From assembly GCA_046299435.1 (NCBI GenBank), contig JBKBIC010000014.1, forward strand, positions 1-39,095: a stretch of DNA of 39,095 nt. Direction: 5' to 3'. The notes beneath the pieces are model-generated. The model did no database searches. It was not told the origin of the DNA and saw only the letters and a program-made list of their open reading frames with translations. Position numbers and translations under genes: made by a program. The stretch is from M3007 sp046299435 (GTDB lineage Bacteria > Bacteroidota > Bacteroidia > Chitinophagales > Saprospiraceae). Of this stretch, positions 17,401-25,078 are shown in pieces. Every line of letters starts with the position of its first letter. Position 1 is the first letter of the stretch.

Positions 17401-18572
17401 CCGCCCGTGTAAATCACGTCGGCATTGGTCGGGTCAACGGCGATGCACAGGTCGTACCATGCTTGGCCGCCCACGTCGCTGCCCGTTTCGCTCCAACCGA
17501 GGAGGTTCGGCGAATCGCCCGAACGCGCCGCATACGTCTGGCCGCCGTCGGTGGAGGCAAACACCGCGAAACAGCCGCCGTTGCTGCCGTTGCCGCAAAG
17601 GGCGACGACGAAGTTCGGGTTGGCGGGGCTGACACCCAGCGCGATGCGCCCGGAGCCGACGACGTGTTTTTGCAAAGACCACGTTTGGCCGCCGTCCAGC
17701 GAGCGGTAAATCTTGTCGCTCGTCGCGGCATGGTACACTTGCGGGTCGCCGGGTTTGGCTTCCGCGTCGTAGAAATTGCCGGGAAAAGTGAGCGTCCACG
17801 TCGCGCCGGCGTTCGTGGTGCGATACATGCCGATGGAAGTGGCGGCCAGCAGCACGTTCGGGTCGTTGGTGCTGCGTTGCAATTTGCGGATGATGCGGTT
17901 CTGCGAGGTCAGCCACGAAAGCCCGGTGGAAGCCCATGTCACGCCGCCATCGGTGGATTTGAGTACGCCGACCGAATAGGTATCGGAGGCATTGCCGTCG
18001 CCGGTGGCGATGTAGATGATGTTCGGGTCGGTGGGTTCGACGACGATGCTCGAAACGCCGATGACCGGGAGGTTGTCCGTATTGTTCGTCCAAGTGCTGC
18101 CGCCGTCGGTGGTTTTCCAGATGCCGCCGCCCGGCGCGCCCATCCAATATGTGTTCGAATCCGTCGGGTGAAAAGCGATGCAGTTGATGCGCCCGATGCC
18201 TGCGTAGCCGCCGAGCGAGGAGTTGGGGCCGAGGCTCGTCCAAGTGGACGGGCTGCGCTGCTGGCCGCTGGCATGGGTGTCGAGCCACCTTTGCCATTCG
18301 CGCTGCGCGATGTCGCGGTCGGGGAACGAGCCGTCCGGGTTGACGCGGGGTTCCCAGAACCATTCCCAGCGTTTGAAGGGCTTGTAACCCTTGCCGCGCT
18401 CGATGGTCTTGCCGGCCCAGTAATCGTTGAATGCCTGCTGGATTTGGAAAAAATTAGGCTTGGGGTCGTTTTCAAACGACGACATCCAGGGTTGCGCTTG
18501 GCCGGTGAAGAAGAAGCCGAGTGCCATGACGACCCATGCTGCCGTTGCTTTTCTGCGGAAAGAAAGAAACAT
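14466..18572 (-). CDS. Secreted Asp-box beta-propeller protein with BACON and PPC domains and T9SS type A sorting domain
   Basis: This 1368-residue protein starts at an ATG with a signal peptide ending near FTGQAQ (about 26). Residues about 110-750 contain about ten Asp-box motifs (for example KTTDGGSTW, RSLDGGQTW, KSTDGGFTW, GSTDGGATW), the signature of sortilin/VPS10 and sialidase-like beta-propellers. Three BACON-like beta domains (about 758-845, 966-1055, 1176-1260) alternate with two PPC-like domains (about 846-964 and 1057-1174; motifs DYDLELLD and DYDLFILD, each with YYARV). The C-terminus has FEIFPNPTSGMVTLLLP and GFYWLKI, a type A sorting domain. Such propellers are often labelled glycosyl hydrolases, but no catalytic residues can be assigned, so binding to glycans or protein at the surface is equally likely. 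Confidence 0.9.
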   Translation of the reverse strand: MFLSFRRKATAAWVVMALGFFFTGQAQPWMSSFENDPKPNFFQIQQAFNDYWAGKTIERGKGYKPFKRWEWFWEPRVNPDGSFPDRDIAQREWQRWLDTHASGQQRSPSTWTSLGPNSSLGGYAGIGRINCIAFHPTDSNTYWMGAPGGGIWKTTDGGSTWTNNTDNLPVIGVSSIVVEPTDPNIIYIATGDGNASDTYSVGVLKSTDGGVTWASTGLSWLTSQNRIIRKLQRSTNDPNVLLAATSIGMYRTTNAGATWTLTFPGNFYDAEAKPGDPQVYHAATSDKIYRSLDGGQTWSLQKHVVGSGRIALGVSPANPNFVVALCGNGSNGGCFAVFASTDGGQTYAARSGDSPNLLGWSETGSDVGGQAWYDLCIAVDPTNADVIYTGGVNTWKSTDGGFTWSLNTHWYDIPNMATAHADKHALEFQPGTNKLFQGNDGGIYIANADASAWTDLSNGIAISQIYRLATAQTSDALIAGLQDNGTKTRSSGGVWDDEIGGDGMDCAINPTDANVMYGELYFGGIHRSTDGGVNWVDIHANIPGQPQGNWVTPFILDPVTPTTIYAGFNQLWKSTDQGDSWTAITPPGLFGGSRLSIVAAAPSDPANLIVSNGQSIWGSTDGGATWNVVAAGGTDGRITDIEFHPTNPSTFWMTRSNYVAGQKVFKTTDGGSTWTNVSGTLPNLPANCIIYQPGSPDGLYIGMDVGVFYTDNSLGDWEAFNQGLPNSTVTDLEIRTATGKLRAATYGRGAWESDLFVADPLTVNINPPFLTVPPTAGSAAFSITSNTSWTLACSEPTWTITGNAGSSGNDVFNVNYSSNPSASPRAVTITATASNGTTSIAIITQTGAPEPSCTNSEEPANNTVGTAPVMPLNRDKSTMLGSGTDVDIYKLNLTNDLSSLTLTLDNLPEDYDLELLDEFGDVIGASGAGSTTPEKIVRSLPNGTYYARVYSFYGTFSPNQCYTLRAVSQAPVLTVGPATQTVQSHYGSAFIQITSNTEWTAYSDDYWASPAASDGTGSTTLEWFFEENFDGATRTATIHVDGGGFSRIVKIKQPTTNVCTDGNEPANNLIATAPTIPVGTEKRSILATATDVDLWKFTITGVKPTPILANLSALPNDYDLFILDASGTEVASSKEGAFVPETILATLAPGDYYARVAGFNGAFEENNCYALSVKKLTATLAIGPGTWTVRHLGGVVDYLVTSNVAWSVTENDSWLTSVTPTGNGTGLYSANFLTNPTGLKRTANLSIAGGGLTRSFKLVQLDDPALNPFNGDDSQTLAEPITAEDRTGTDADGFEIFPNPTSGMVTLLLPDDNPTDVELVDATGRRVLRTSGSAGIDMDLSGLPNGFYWLKIQHGGTSAVKSLVLLRD

Positions 18573-18691
18573 AGTTGGTTGAATTTATTGGTGACGAATG
18601 AGGACGCGATATGTGTGGGGGGAAGGGGCAAAGAAGCGGCGGCCAAAATCCTGCGGCCACGCGACAACAAAAGGTATCAGGCGGGAGGCTT

Positions 18692-18699
18692 CAAAAGTA
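18692..18699 (-). promoter_or_regulatory. Possible -7 promoter box for the beta-propeller gene
   Basis: The minus-strand sequence TACTTTTG fits TAnnTTTG and lies about 120 nt before the ATG at 18572. No TTTG-like -33 box sits at the expected spacing, so support is weak. Confidence 0.3.
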
Positions 18700-18770
18700 G
18701 GCCGATTTGGGGCACTTATCCTACCCTTCGGCGAGGGGCATTGGTTGTTTTCTTGCCAAACTTGGCATAG

Positions 18771-18815
18771 GCGGTTTGCGATTTTGGAATTGCGATTTCC
18801 AAAATCGCAAACCGC
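18771..18815 (-). terminator. Strong hairpin just after the caspase-family gene
   Basis: Arms 18771-18789 and 18797-18815 form a perfect 19-bp stem with a 7-nt loop, beginning 3 nt after the stop codon at 18819. No clear U-tract follows on the minus strand, so it may act as a 3'-end stabiliser or a factor-assisted terminator. A second small inverted repeat (tgccaa / ttggca) lies at about 18755-18768. Confidence 0.6.
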
Positions 18816-18818
18816 GCC

Positions 18819-20948
18819 TCAGTCCAGCCACGCTTTCAGGGCCTCGCGGAATGCCGTGTTTTTCCGGGCATTGGCAAATGCCGCGTCGGTCTTGACCCTT
18901 TCGGGATAGGCATAACCAGCGTCGAGGGCTTCCAAAAGCAGGGTTTGAGCCTGCGCGAATTTGCCCGACTGCGCGGCCACGCGGGCGAGGTCGTACAGGG
19001 TTTGGGCAGTTTTCGGCCATTTTTGCTGGGCTTTTTGGGCATATTGGAGGGCTTGCCCGTCGGCTCCGAGCACGAGGTAATAATGCACGAGGTTGCTGTA
19101 CGGGCGTGGCTCGTCGGGCGCGGCGGCGAGCGCGGCGAGGAGCACGGGTTCCGCGTCGTCGTAGTTTTCCTCGACGAGCATGGCCAAGCCTTTGTTGGAT
19201 TTGGCGACGGGGTTGGCGGGGTATTTCTCGGCGATTTTCTTGTAGATGGCGGCTGCGGCAGGCTCGTTCCCGGCGAAGAAAAGCGCGTCGGCAGCGCGGG
19301 TGTTTTGCTCAAAATCGCCCTCCGCGCTGGCGTTGCCGCCGCTCCCGACGCGGGTGTCGAGTTCGTCGGGGTCATGGGCTTTGTTCAGCCGTTCGGTGGC
19401 GAGGGTCAGGCCGAGGTAGGCGGCCTCCCAGTTGGGCGAGAGTTCCTGCGCGGCGGCGAAAAACTCGATGCCTTTGGCCGGGTCGTTCAGGCCCTTGTCG
19501 TACAGCTCGCCGAGCGCGAAATAGAGGTAAGTCGCATCGGGCGCGGATTTCAGGGCGGCTTCGGCGGCGGCGATGACGGGCGCGAGGCGGCTGCCGACGG
19601 GCGCGGTTTTCAGGTCGTCGAGCAGGTTGAGGGCTTCGAGGAAAACCGCTTTTGCCCGCAGGTTGCGGTGCGAAAAATGCTTATCGCCCACGATTTGGGC
19701 CGATTTTTCAAAGTATTCCTTCGCCAGCGCGAGCGCGTTTTTGAACGCTTTGTCCATCGCCGTTTGCTTGGCGGCTTGGAAAAGTATGGCGTTGTTGAAG
19801 GTTTGCTGGCCTTTGGATTGCATCTCGGCGGCGAGCCGGAGGGCCATGTCGCGGGCGGCGGGGTGGCTGCCGACCTGCTGCCGGAAGCGTGTGAAAATGG
19901 CGTGGGCGTTGTCCGGCCCGGCGGGCTGGAGCAGTTGGCCGCGCTGGACGGCTGCCTCGAAATCGCGGCGCATGGCCTGTTGCTGCGGGGTGAGCGGGAG
20001 CGTGTCGGCGCGCGGCGATTTTTGGTTGGTGGCATGGATGAAGCCCATCGCCGTGCTGCCGCTGCTGCTCGTGTGCTGGCGGACTTCGGCGAGCGTGGGC
20101 GCGTCCACGATGGCGAGGGTCTCGCTGCGGTTGCCGAAAAACATGGGGATTTGGCTGGCCGGGGCCACGTCGGCGGGCACTTTGTCCTCCAAAAAGCGAT
20201 TGATTTCGAGGAGTGTCACCACTTCGTCGCCGTTTTGGTCGGCCAAACCGTAGAGGCCGTTGACGAGGTGCCACGAAAAAACGCCGCGCCCCCCACCCCA
20301 CCGCGTGCCTTCGTTGGAGTATTCGTTGGGCTGGCAGGAGAGGATTTTGACCTCTTGGGCAAACTGCCGGGCGAGGTTCGAGGCGGTGGCTTGGCTGCCG
20401 CCGACGCTGCTGCCCGCCAATTTGCCGGCGTGGCAGGCATCGGTGACGAGCACGACTTTCGCTTTGTTGTCGAGCGAAAGCGTGGTGACGACCTCTTGCA
20501 AATAATATAGGTGTACCGCGCCGGCGGCGTAGTTGACGGGTGGCGAATCCCAGCTCAGGAGGAAGCCCAACTGGCTACGGGTCTTGGACTCCACGTCGCC
20601 GTGCCCCGAAAAATAGATGATGGCCACGTCGCCTTCCGCGCTGTTGTCCATGAGCCAGCTGAGGCCCGCGCAGATGTTGGCGTTTGTGGCTTGGGCATTT
20701 GTCAAAAGCCGGATTTGGTCGGACGGGACGCTGCCGCCGCCGGGCGATTGCAGGAACGCCGCGAAGGCCTCCGCGTCGCGGTGGGCAAATTGCAAATCGG
20801 GGATTTGGCTGTTTTGATAATCCGAAATACCGACCACGAGTGCCCGCGTGGCCGTGCTTGGCCGCATGGAGACCTGCGCGATAGCCGCTGAAAAACCGCA
20901 AACGAGCAGCACGGCGAGGATGGCGATTCGGTGAATAGTCTTTTTCAT
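18819..20948 (-). CDS. Secreted caspase-family (peptidase C14-like) protein with TPR-like C-terminus
   Basis: This is a 709-residue protein. The ATG at 20948 is preferred over an upstream in-frame ATG because it starts directly with a signal peptide (MKKTIHRIAILAVLLV, cleavage near AIAQ, residue 25). Residues about 35-270 are a caspase-like domain: the first strand ALVVGISDY, the catalytic His in YFSGHG (H116) and the catalytic Cys in VTDACHAG (C172). Both dyad residues are present, so it is probably active. Residues about 290-390 are helical; from about 400 to the end there are TPR-like helical repeats (for example NPAKGIEFF-type and YAQKAQQKWPKTAQTLYDLA), likely for protein binding. Known relatives cleave after Arg/Lys or Asp, but the target here is unknown. 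It lies 65 nt after a metallopeptidase gene and may share its transcript. Confidence 0.9.
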   Translation of the reverse strand: MKKTIHRIAILAVLLVCGFSAAIAQVSMRPSTATRALVVGISDYQNSQIPDLQFAHRDAEAFAAFLQSPGGGSVPSDQIRLLTNAQATNANICAGLSWLMDNSAEGDVAIIYFSGHGDVESKTRSQLGFLLSWDSPPVNYAAGAVHLYYLQEVVTTLSLDNKAKVVLVTDACHAGKLAGSSVGGSQATASNLARQFAQEVKILSCQPNEYSNEGTRWGGGRGVFSWHLVNGLYGLADQNGDEVVTLLEINRFLEDKVPADVAPASQIPMFFGNRSETLAIVDAPTLAEVRQHTSSSGSTAMGFIHATNQKSPRADTLPLTPQQQAMRRDFEAAVQRGQLLQPAGPDNAHAIFTRFRQQVGSHPAARDMALRLAAEMQSKGQQTFNNAILFQAAKQTAMDKAFKNALALAKEYFEKSAQIVGDKHFSHRNLRAKAVFLEALNLLDDLKTAPVGSRLAPVIAAAEAALKSAPDATYLYFALGELYDKGLNDPAKGIEFFAAAQELSPNWEAAYLGLTLATERLNKAHDPDELDTRVGSGGNASAEGDFEQNTRAADALFFAGNEPAAAAIYKKIAEKYPANPVAKSNKGLAMLVEENYDDAEPVLLAALAAAPDEPRPYSNLVHYYLVLGADGQALQYAQKAQQKWPKTAQTLYDLARVAAQSGKFAQAQTLLLEALDAGYAYPERVKTDAAFANARKNTAFREALKAWLD

Positions 20949-20973
20949 CGTTTTTGGTGGAGAATTGTCGGTC

Positions 20974-21001
20974 GTGGGCAAGCGGGGGCAAACCCGCCCA
21001 C
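20974..21001 (-). terminator. Possible hairpin between metallopeptidase and caspase genes
   Basis: The sequence gtgggc-aag-ggg...cccgcccac forms a 9-bp GC stem with a 3-nt bulge, 12 nt after the metallopeptidase stop at 21014. There is no U-tract after it, so it may attenuate rather than end transcription into the caspase gene. Confidence 0.35.
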
Positions 21002-21013
21002 AGTTTTCTTTGC

Positions 21014-22696
21014 TTACTTGATTCGGAAAGTGAACCACCCGGCGAGCCGCCCATTTGCATCGAAACGGAAAGCGATTTGAGCCGGGAAATAAACCAAAAA
21101 CTGGCCCGTCGCGGCATGTATGTATTGCGACGACTGGCCGTAGATGGCCTCCACCTCGGCCTTCGTGGCACCGAGCGCGATGCCTCGCGCCGTGTGGCCG
21201 GGGTAGTCTTCCTGCGTGGCTTGCACGATGCGGAGCTGTTTGCCCTTGTCGGCCATGTGGACGTACACACAGGAATGGGGCATTTTTTTGACACCGAACG
21301 AGGCGCGACCCGATTCCAGCTCCACCGTGCGGTCAACCACCAGCTCGTGCGCGAAGCGTTCGAGGCTGAGTTCGTCAATGGTCTCGAGCGGAGGCGTGTC
21401 GGCGTTGGCCAGGGATTGCCCGGCGATGGGGTTTTTGCCTTCGAGCAAATCAAGGTTGGCGGAGCCGAGCGGGCTGCCCATGCCGTGCGCGATTTCAAAA
21501 TAGTGCTTGGCATCGGCGATGTTCCCGGTGCTGTGCGCGATGATGCCGAGCAGCAAATTCACATCGGCTTGCAGGTCGGTGCGGTTTTGCTGCTGGCTGA
21601 GGCGCATGGCCTTGCGGGCGTAATAGGCCGCGTCGTCGAGATTGCCCAGATAGGCATGGACGCAGCCGAGGTTCAAAAACGCGGGGGCATAGTCGGGGTC
21701 GAGCGCGGCGGCTTTTGAAAAATAGGACTCCGCATCGGTCATCAGCTCGGCGGGGTTGGCGGCGGTGGCGGATTTGCGGTTGTTGCCAAAGCGCGAGAGC
21801 GGGTCGAGTTCGAGGGGAAAAAACAGCGGTGTGCGGCTGTTTTCGGAAAGGCGCAGGGCGGCGAGCATGGCCAGCACGCCGGCGTTGTTGTAAATCTCGC
21901 GGCTCTGAAACTCCCGGAGGATGAGGCGATGATAGGCCGCTGCCTCTTGGTATTCGCCGAGCACGGTCAGCAGGTTGGCCATCTCGAAGGCGGCCTCGAA
22001 ACTGTGCAGCTTGGCTTGGCTGTTGCACGACATGGCTTTTCGCTCCGGCAAGCTGGGGTAGCCCGTGATGTGCTCGCCCAGCCCGTATGCCTTGTACAGC
22101 GCGTCGAGCAGGCGGGGCATGATGCCATGCACTTGGTAGCCGGCAGAGGTGGCGAGGTAGCCGCCGAAATAGTCCGCTTGCGCCTCGTGCTTGATACCCT
22201 CTTCGATACGCTCGATTTGCTGGCCGAGCGCGGAGCCGGAGTTTTCGGCAGAAAAGTGGCGCGTCCAGTCGTGTTTTTCGTAATAATGGGTGATTTCGTG
22301 GCCGAGCAGGGCGGCGAGGGCGTTCAGCGAGTCGGCCCCGAAACTGGCGCACACGTCGTAGGCTTTTTCTTCGAGGCCGATGAGCACCTTGTCGGCATCC
22401 ATCCACGCGACGTAGTTCTGGCGGCGGTTCATGAAAAATTCGGGAGGCGGCAGTCGCAGGTCGCCGCGGGCGTGCACCAAGTCATCGTAAACGCGCTTGG
22501 CCGTCCGGTACTTTGGGTTGTCCTTCGGCAGGGCACTTGGCGACGGCCTGTCGCCGTCTCCCGCCAAACCGCTGAGCAAAAAAGCGAATGCCACATGGCC
22601 TGTTGTTTCACTTGGTTCTTGGGCAACCAATCGGGGAGCGGTTGCCACAGCAATCAGGCACGGCATCAACAGTGCGATAGCGATGTGGTTTTTCAT
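21014..22696 (-). CDS. Secreted M48-like zinc metallopeptidase with TPR-like repeats
   Basis: This is a 560-residue protein. The ATG at 22696 is chosen because it opens a signal peptide (MKNHIAIALLMPCLIAVATA, end near LVAQ, residue 26); an upstream in-frame start would place charged residues ahead of it and run into the upstream hairpin. The zinc motif HEITH (H133-H137) and the downstream EAQADYFGG (E171, D175) match the HExxH...ExxAD layout of M48-type gluzincins. Residues about 220-430 form helical TPR-like repeats (for example PAFLNLGCVHAYLGNLDDAAYYARKA-type units, with LLGIIAHSTGNIADAKHYFE-type units following). The C-terminal ~120 residues are a separate beta-rich part of unknown role (FGVKKMPHSCVYVH). 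Family members such as BepA act in periplasmic outer-membrane protein quality control; that role here is inference. Confidence 0.85.
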   Translation of the reverse strand: MKNHIAIALLMPCLIAVATAPRLVAQEPSETTGHVAFAFLLSGLAGDGDRPSPSALPKDNPKYRTAKRVYDDLVHARGDLRLPPPEFFMNRRQNYVAWMDADKVLIGLEEKAYDVCASFGADSLNALAALLGHEITHYYEKHDWTRHFSAENSGSALGQQIERIEEGIKHEAQADYFGGYLATSAGYQVHGIMPRLLDALYKAYGLGEHITGYPSLPERKAMSCNSQAKLHSFEAAFEMANLLTVLGEYQEAAAYHRLILREFQSREIYNNAGVLAMLAALRLSENSRTPLFFPLELDPLSRFGNNRKSATAANPAELMTDAESYFSKAAALDPDYAPAFLNLGCVHAYLGNLDDAAYYARKAMRLSQQQNRTDLQADVNLLLGIIAHSTGNIADAKHYFEIAHGMGSPLGSANLDLLEGKNPIAGQSLANADTPPLETIDELSLERFAHELVVDRTVELESGRASFGVKKMPHSCVYVHMADKGKQLRIVQATQEDYPGHTARGIALGATKAEVEAIYGQSSQYIHAATGQFLVYFPAQIAFRFDANGRLAGWFTFRIK

Positions 22697-22715
22697 AATA
22701 TGGTTGGTTTTTAAC

Positions 22716-22783
22716 GGCGATTTGGCGGTTCGGCTATGCGGTGATTTGATTCCCAAATCGCCACTGCATTAGCCGAATCGCCA
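22716..22783 (-). terminator. Long imperfect hairpin between the BP74-like gene and the metallopeptidase gene
   Basis: An imperfect stem of about 25 bp pairs 22723-22748 with 22754-22783 (ggcggttcggctatgc opposite gcattagccgaatcgcc). It starts about 12 nt past the stop at 22795. A competing perfect 10-bp stem (22716-22725 with 22753-22762) shares its bases, so two folds are possible. It could terminate the upstream message or control the downstream gene, whose ATG is 20 nt further on. Confidence 0.5.
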
Positions 22784-22794
22784 CAATCAACCCC

Positions 22795-23502
22795 TCATTT
22801 CACGATAAGCCGTTGGGTGCGGCGCGAGCCGCCCATGACGACCGAGACGAAATAGGTGCCTTCAGGAAGGGTGGCCGTGTCCAGGCGGTACTGGGCAGGG
22901 CCGGAGGCCATGAGGGTTGCGGTGCGGATTGGCCTGCCGAGGATGTCGGAGAGCGTGATGGTGGCAGGGCCGTCTTTTTTCGCAAAAAACGAGACGCGGG
23001 TTTCGGACGCGGCGGGGTTGGGCGTGAGGGCGAGGTTGCCCAAGTTGCCGTTGCCCGGTTCGTCCAAGCCGACGGGCTTGGGGATTTCGCGCTTGATGCA
23101 CGAGGACCATGTGCACAGCTGGCCGATGTCGTTGAGCCAAGCGGCGGTATCGAGTTCCACATTGGTGTACGGGAGGCCGTTGCAGAGCAGGATACTGACC
23201 TCGGCGAGCAGCCATTCGTTGGGCTTGATGTGCCACGAGTACCAGAAGTCGCCGCTTTTGTTGAAGCCGCCGTTGCCCGGCGCGAGGTAGCCATTGATAT
23301 GCAAGCGGGTTTCGATGGGCTTTGCCAGCTCGGCAAGTGCTTCGGCAATCAAGGCGGGGTTGTCGGTCGCCACGACGTAGCTTGTGTCGCGGGCATCCGG
23401 TACAAATTCCGTGCGAACGCCCACTTGAAAGTAGCGCATCGTTTGGGCATCGGCCAATACAGGCAGGCAGGCAACGGCCAACAAAAGGACAATTGTTCTC
23501 AT
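22795..23502 (-). CDS. T9SS-exported protein with a BP74-like domain
   Basis: This 235-residue protein has a signal peptide ending near LADAQ (residue 20) and two domains. Residues about 23-140 match the pattern of the BP74 N-terminal domain known from a Dictyostelium calcium-dependent protein and scattered bacteria: YVVATDNPALIAEA, then RLHINGYLAPG, FWYSWHIKPNEWLLAEVS and a closing CTWSSCIKREI. Residues about 157-235 are a type A T9SS sorting domain (LALTPNPAASETRVSFF, then TYFVSVVMGG, ending in LIVK). The biochemical role is not established; by analogy a small secreted binding protein is likely. The gene follows the membrane-protein gene by 97 nt of unremarkable sequence. Identification of the first domain rests on remembered motifs. 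Confidence 0.8.
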   Translation of the reverse strand: MRTIVLLLAVACLPVLADAQTMRYFQVGVRTEFVPDARDTSYVVATDNPALIAEALAELAKPIETRLHINGYLAPGNGGFNKSGDFWYSWHIKPNEWLLAEVSILLCNGLPYTNVELDTAAWLNDIGQLCTWSSCIKREIPKPVGLDEPGNGNLGNLALTPNPAASETRVSFFAKKDGPATITLSDILGRPIRTATLMASGPAQYRLDTATLPEGTYFVSVVMGGSRRTQRLIVK

Positions 23503-23599
23503 CAGGATGGGTAGGTTGACGGACTTGGCAGGCAGTTTTTGGGATGTGGGTGAAACGTGCTTGATGTCGCTATTGATCGGAACGTGAGCGCGGCGCGTG

Positions 23600-24442
23600 T
23601 CAGAGTTTCTTCTGTGTCAGTTCGATGTCGTTGGAATACACGACCCGGCCATCGGGCAAAAGGACGAGCAGGCGGTACTTTCCGGGCGCGGCTTGCACGG
23701 CATCTTGCCATTCGAGGATGCGCTGGGGTGCGTCTTTTTGGGCAAAGCCGTAGGCAGTGTTTTTCTCTGTTTTTACGGTCTCGTCAATGGCGGCCGGGGC
23801 GTTTGCGTCCGATTTCGGCACGAGGCGGAGGACGAGTTTTTCGCCTGTTTGGCTGTTGTTCTCAAAAACGTTGGCATAGATGGAAAATGTTCCGATGCCG
23901 TCGCTGCCGAGTTCGATGCTGCTGGGCATTTCCACGTTGCGGAGCTCGACGGGCTTTTTGGGCTTGCCGTTGCTGGCCGACGTGTTTTTTTCGGGCGCAG
24001 AAACGACCGCCGCAGGCTCTTCCGAGGGGGTTGGCGTGGCCGTTGGTTGCTCGGTCGGCACTGTCGGCGTGGCCGGGATGTGGGCCAGCGGGCTGTCGTC
24101 GGTCGGCTGGCGCAGGAACCACACGCTGCACAGCACGAGTGCGAAGGCGGCGGCGGCGGCCATGTAGTATTTCCGGTAGTGATCAATGTGGCGGACGAGC
24201 GCGCCGCCGCCGATGCTGTGGGTGGCGGCCATTTGATGGTCTTGGGCCACTTCGTGCAGCAGGCTGCGGAGGCGGTTTTTGCTGTCGTTCGAGAATGCCT
24301 GTGCGAGGTCGCGGTGCAGCTGTACTTCTGCTGCGAGGGTCGCGTCCTGTTGCATTTCCAGCTCGAAGGCTTCGCGGTTTGGATGGGAGCCGTCGAGGTA
24401 CAGTTCTATCTCTTCGATTCGATTGTGCGCGGGGCGTTGCAT
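23600..24442 (-). CDS. Single-pass membrane protein, probable zinc-less anti-sigma factor
   Basis: This 280-residue protein follows the sigma-factor gene closely: 12 nt separate the sigma stop from the ATG at 24442 (a TTG start 9 nt upstream is also possible). The N-terminus (RIEEIELYLDG, then FELEMQQDATLAAEVQLHRDL) matches the cytoplasmic opening of Bacteroidota anti-sigma-type proteins without a zinc-binding HxxxCxxC motif. One membrane helix spans about residues 92-110. It is followed by a Pro/Thr-rich linker (about 112-160) and a beta-rich periplasmic domain (about 165-280) ending in VVYSNDIELTQKKL. The gene order and topology suggest it restrains the adjacent ECF sigma factor. The periplasmic domain might sense an envelope signal (inference). 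It could instead be an unrelated membrane protein. Confidence 0.7.
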   Translation of the reverse strand: MQRPAHNRIEEIELYLDGSHPNREAFELEMQQDATLAAEVQLHRDLAQAFSNDSKNRLRSLLHEVAQDHQMAATHSIGGGALVRHIDHYRKYYMAAAAAFALVLCSVWFLRQPTDDSPLAHIPATPTVPTEQPTATPTPSEEPAAVVSAPEKNTSASNGKPKKPVELRNVEMPSSIELGSDGIGTFSIYANVFENNSQTGEKLVLRLVPKSDANAPAAIDETVKTEKNTAYGFAQKDAPQRILEWQDAVQAAPGKYRLLVLLPDGRVVYSNDIELTQKKL

Positions 24443-24454
24443 GGCTGACAATTT

Positions 24455-25078
24455 TTAGCGATTAACGGTGCTTTCCCGCGCCAGTTCCGCGTATCGAGGG
24501 TCGGATTTGACGTGGGCGACGAGTGTCTCTTTGCACTGGAACTTGCGTTTTTTGGCGTAGCCCACGCTGCCGTGTCCCATCGCTTCGCAAATTTCTTCCA
24601 TCGAGCGGCCTTCAAAAAAGAGCAGGAGCAGTTTTTGGCAGTCGGCTCCCAGTTTTTTGAACGCATCCCAGAACGCCTTTTCGCGCTCTTGATTTTCGAG
24701 GAAGGGCTGGATGTCGTCGTTAACACTTAGTTTGACAAGGTTGTCGGTCGTTACCGTTTGATTGTCCTTTTTCTGCAACTTGTTGCCATACACACGTCGG
24801 CAGATGCCGTACAGGTAGGAGAAGAAAGTGCCCGTGAGCACCGTCCCTTGCTTTTGTGCCTTGTCGTGCACAATCATCAGTGCGTCTTGGAACACGTCGA
24901 GCGCGTCCGCACGGCGGCCTCCTTGCCGGGTGACGAGCGTCACGACCGGCGGCAGGAATTTGTCGTAAATCAGGCGCACCACAGCCTCGTCGCCCGTCAA
25001 AAGGGCGGTGATGTACTGCGATTCGTCGGTGATTTCGACGCGCTTTTTACTTGTTTTTGCGGCTTGCGCGGAAAGCAT
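24455..25078 (-). CDS. ECF-type RNA polymerase sigma factor
   Basis: This 207-residue protein starts at the ATG at 25078 (MLSAQAAKTSKKRVEITDE); a longer in-frame reading through the porP-like gene is rejected as out-of-character low-complexity sequence. Residues about 25-95 resemble sigma region 2 (LIYDKFLPPVVTLV, then ALDVFQDALMIVHDKA and FFSYLYGICRRVYGNKL). Residues about 135-190 resemble region 4 (LGADCQKLLLLFFEGRSMEE, then EAMGHGSVGYAKKRKFQCKE), giving a helix-turn-helix for -35 recognition. Its start overlaps the end of the porP-like gene by 32 nt, implying co-transcription or translational coupling. The next gene is a probable anti-sigma factor. The regulon is unknown. Confidence 0.85.
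   Translation of the reverse strand: MLSAQAAKTSKKRVEITDESQYITALLTGDEAVVRLIYDKFLPPVVTLVTRQGGRRADALDVFQDALMIVHDKAQKQGTVLTGTFFSYLYGICRRVYGNKLQKKDNQTVTTDNLVKLSVNDDIQPFLENQEREKAFWDAFKKLGADCQKLLLLFFEGRSMEEICEAMGHGSVGYAKKRKFQCKETLVAHVKSDPRYAELARESTVNR

Noticed and set aside
20949..21038. N-terminal extension of the caspase-family protein by 30 codons
   Set aside because: It would put 30 polar residues before a classical signal peptide and overlap the metallopeptidase gene end.
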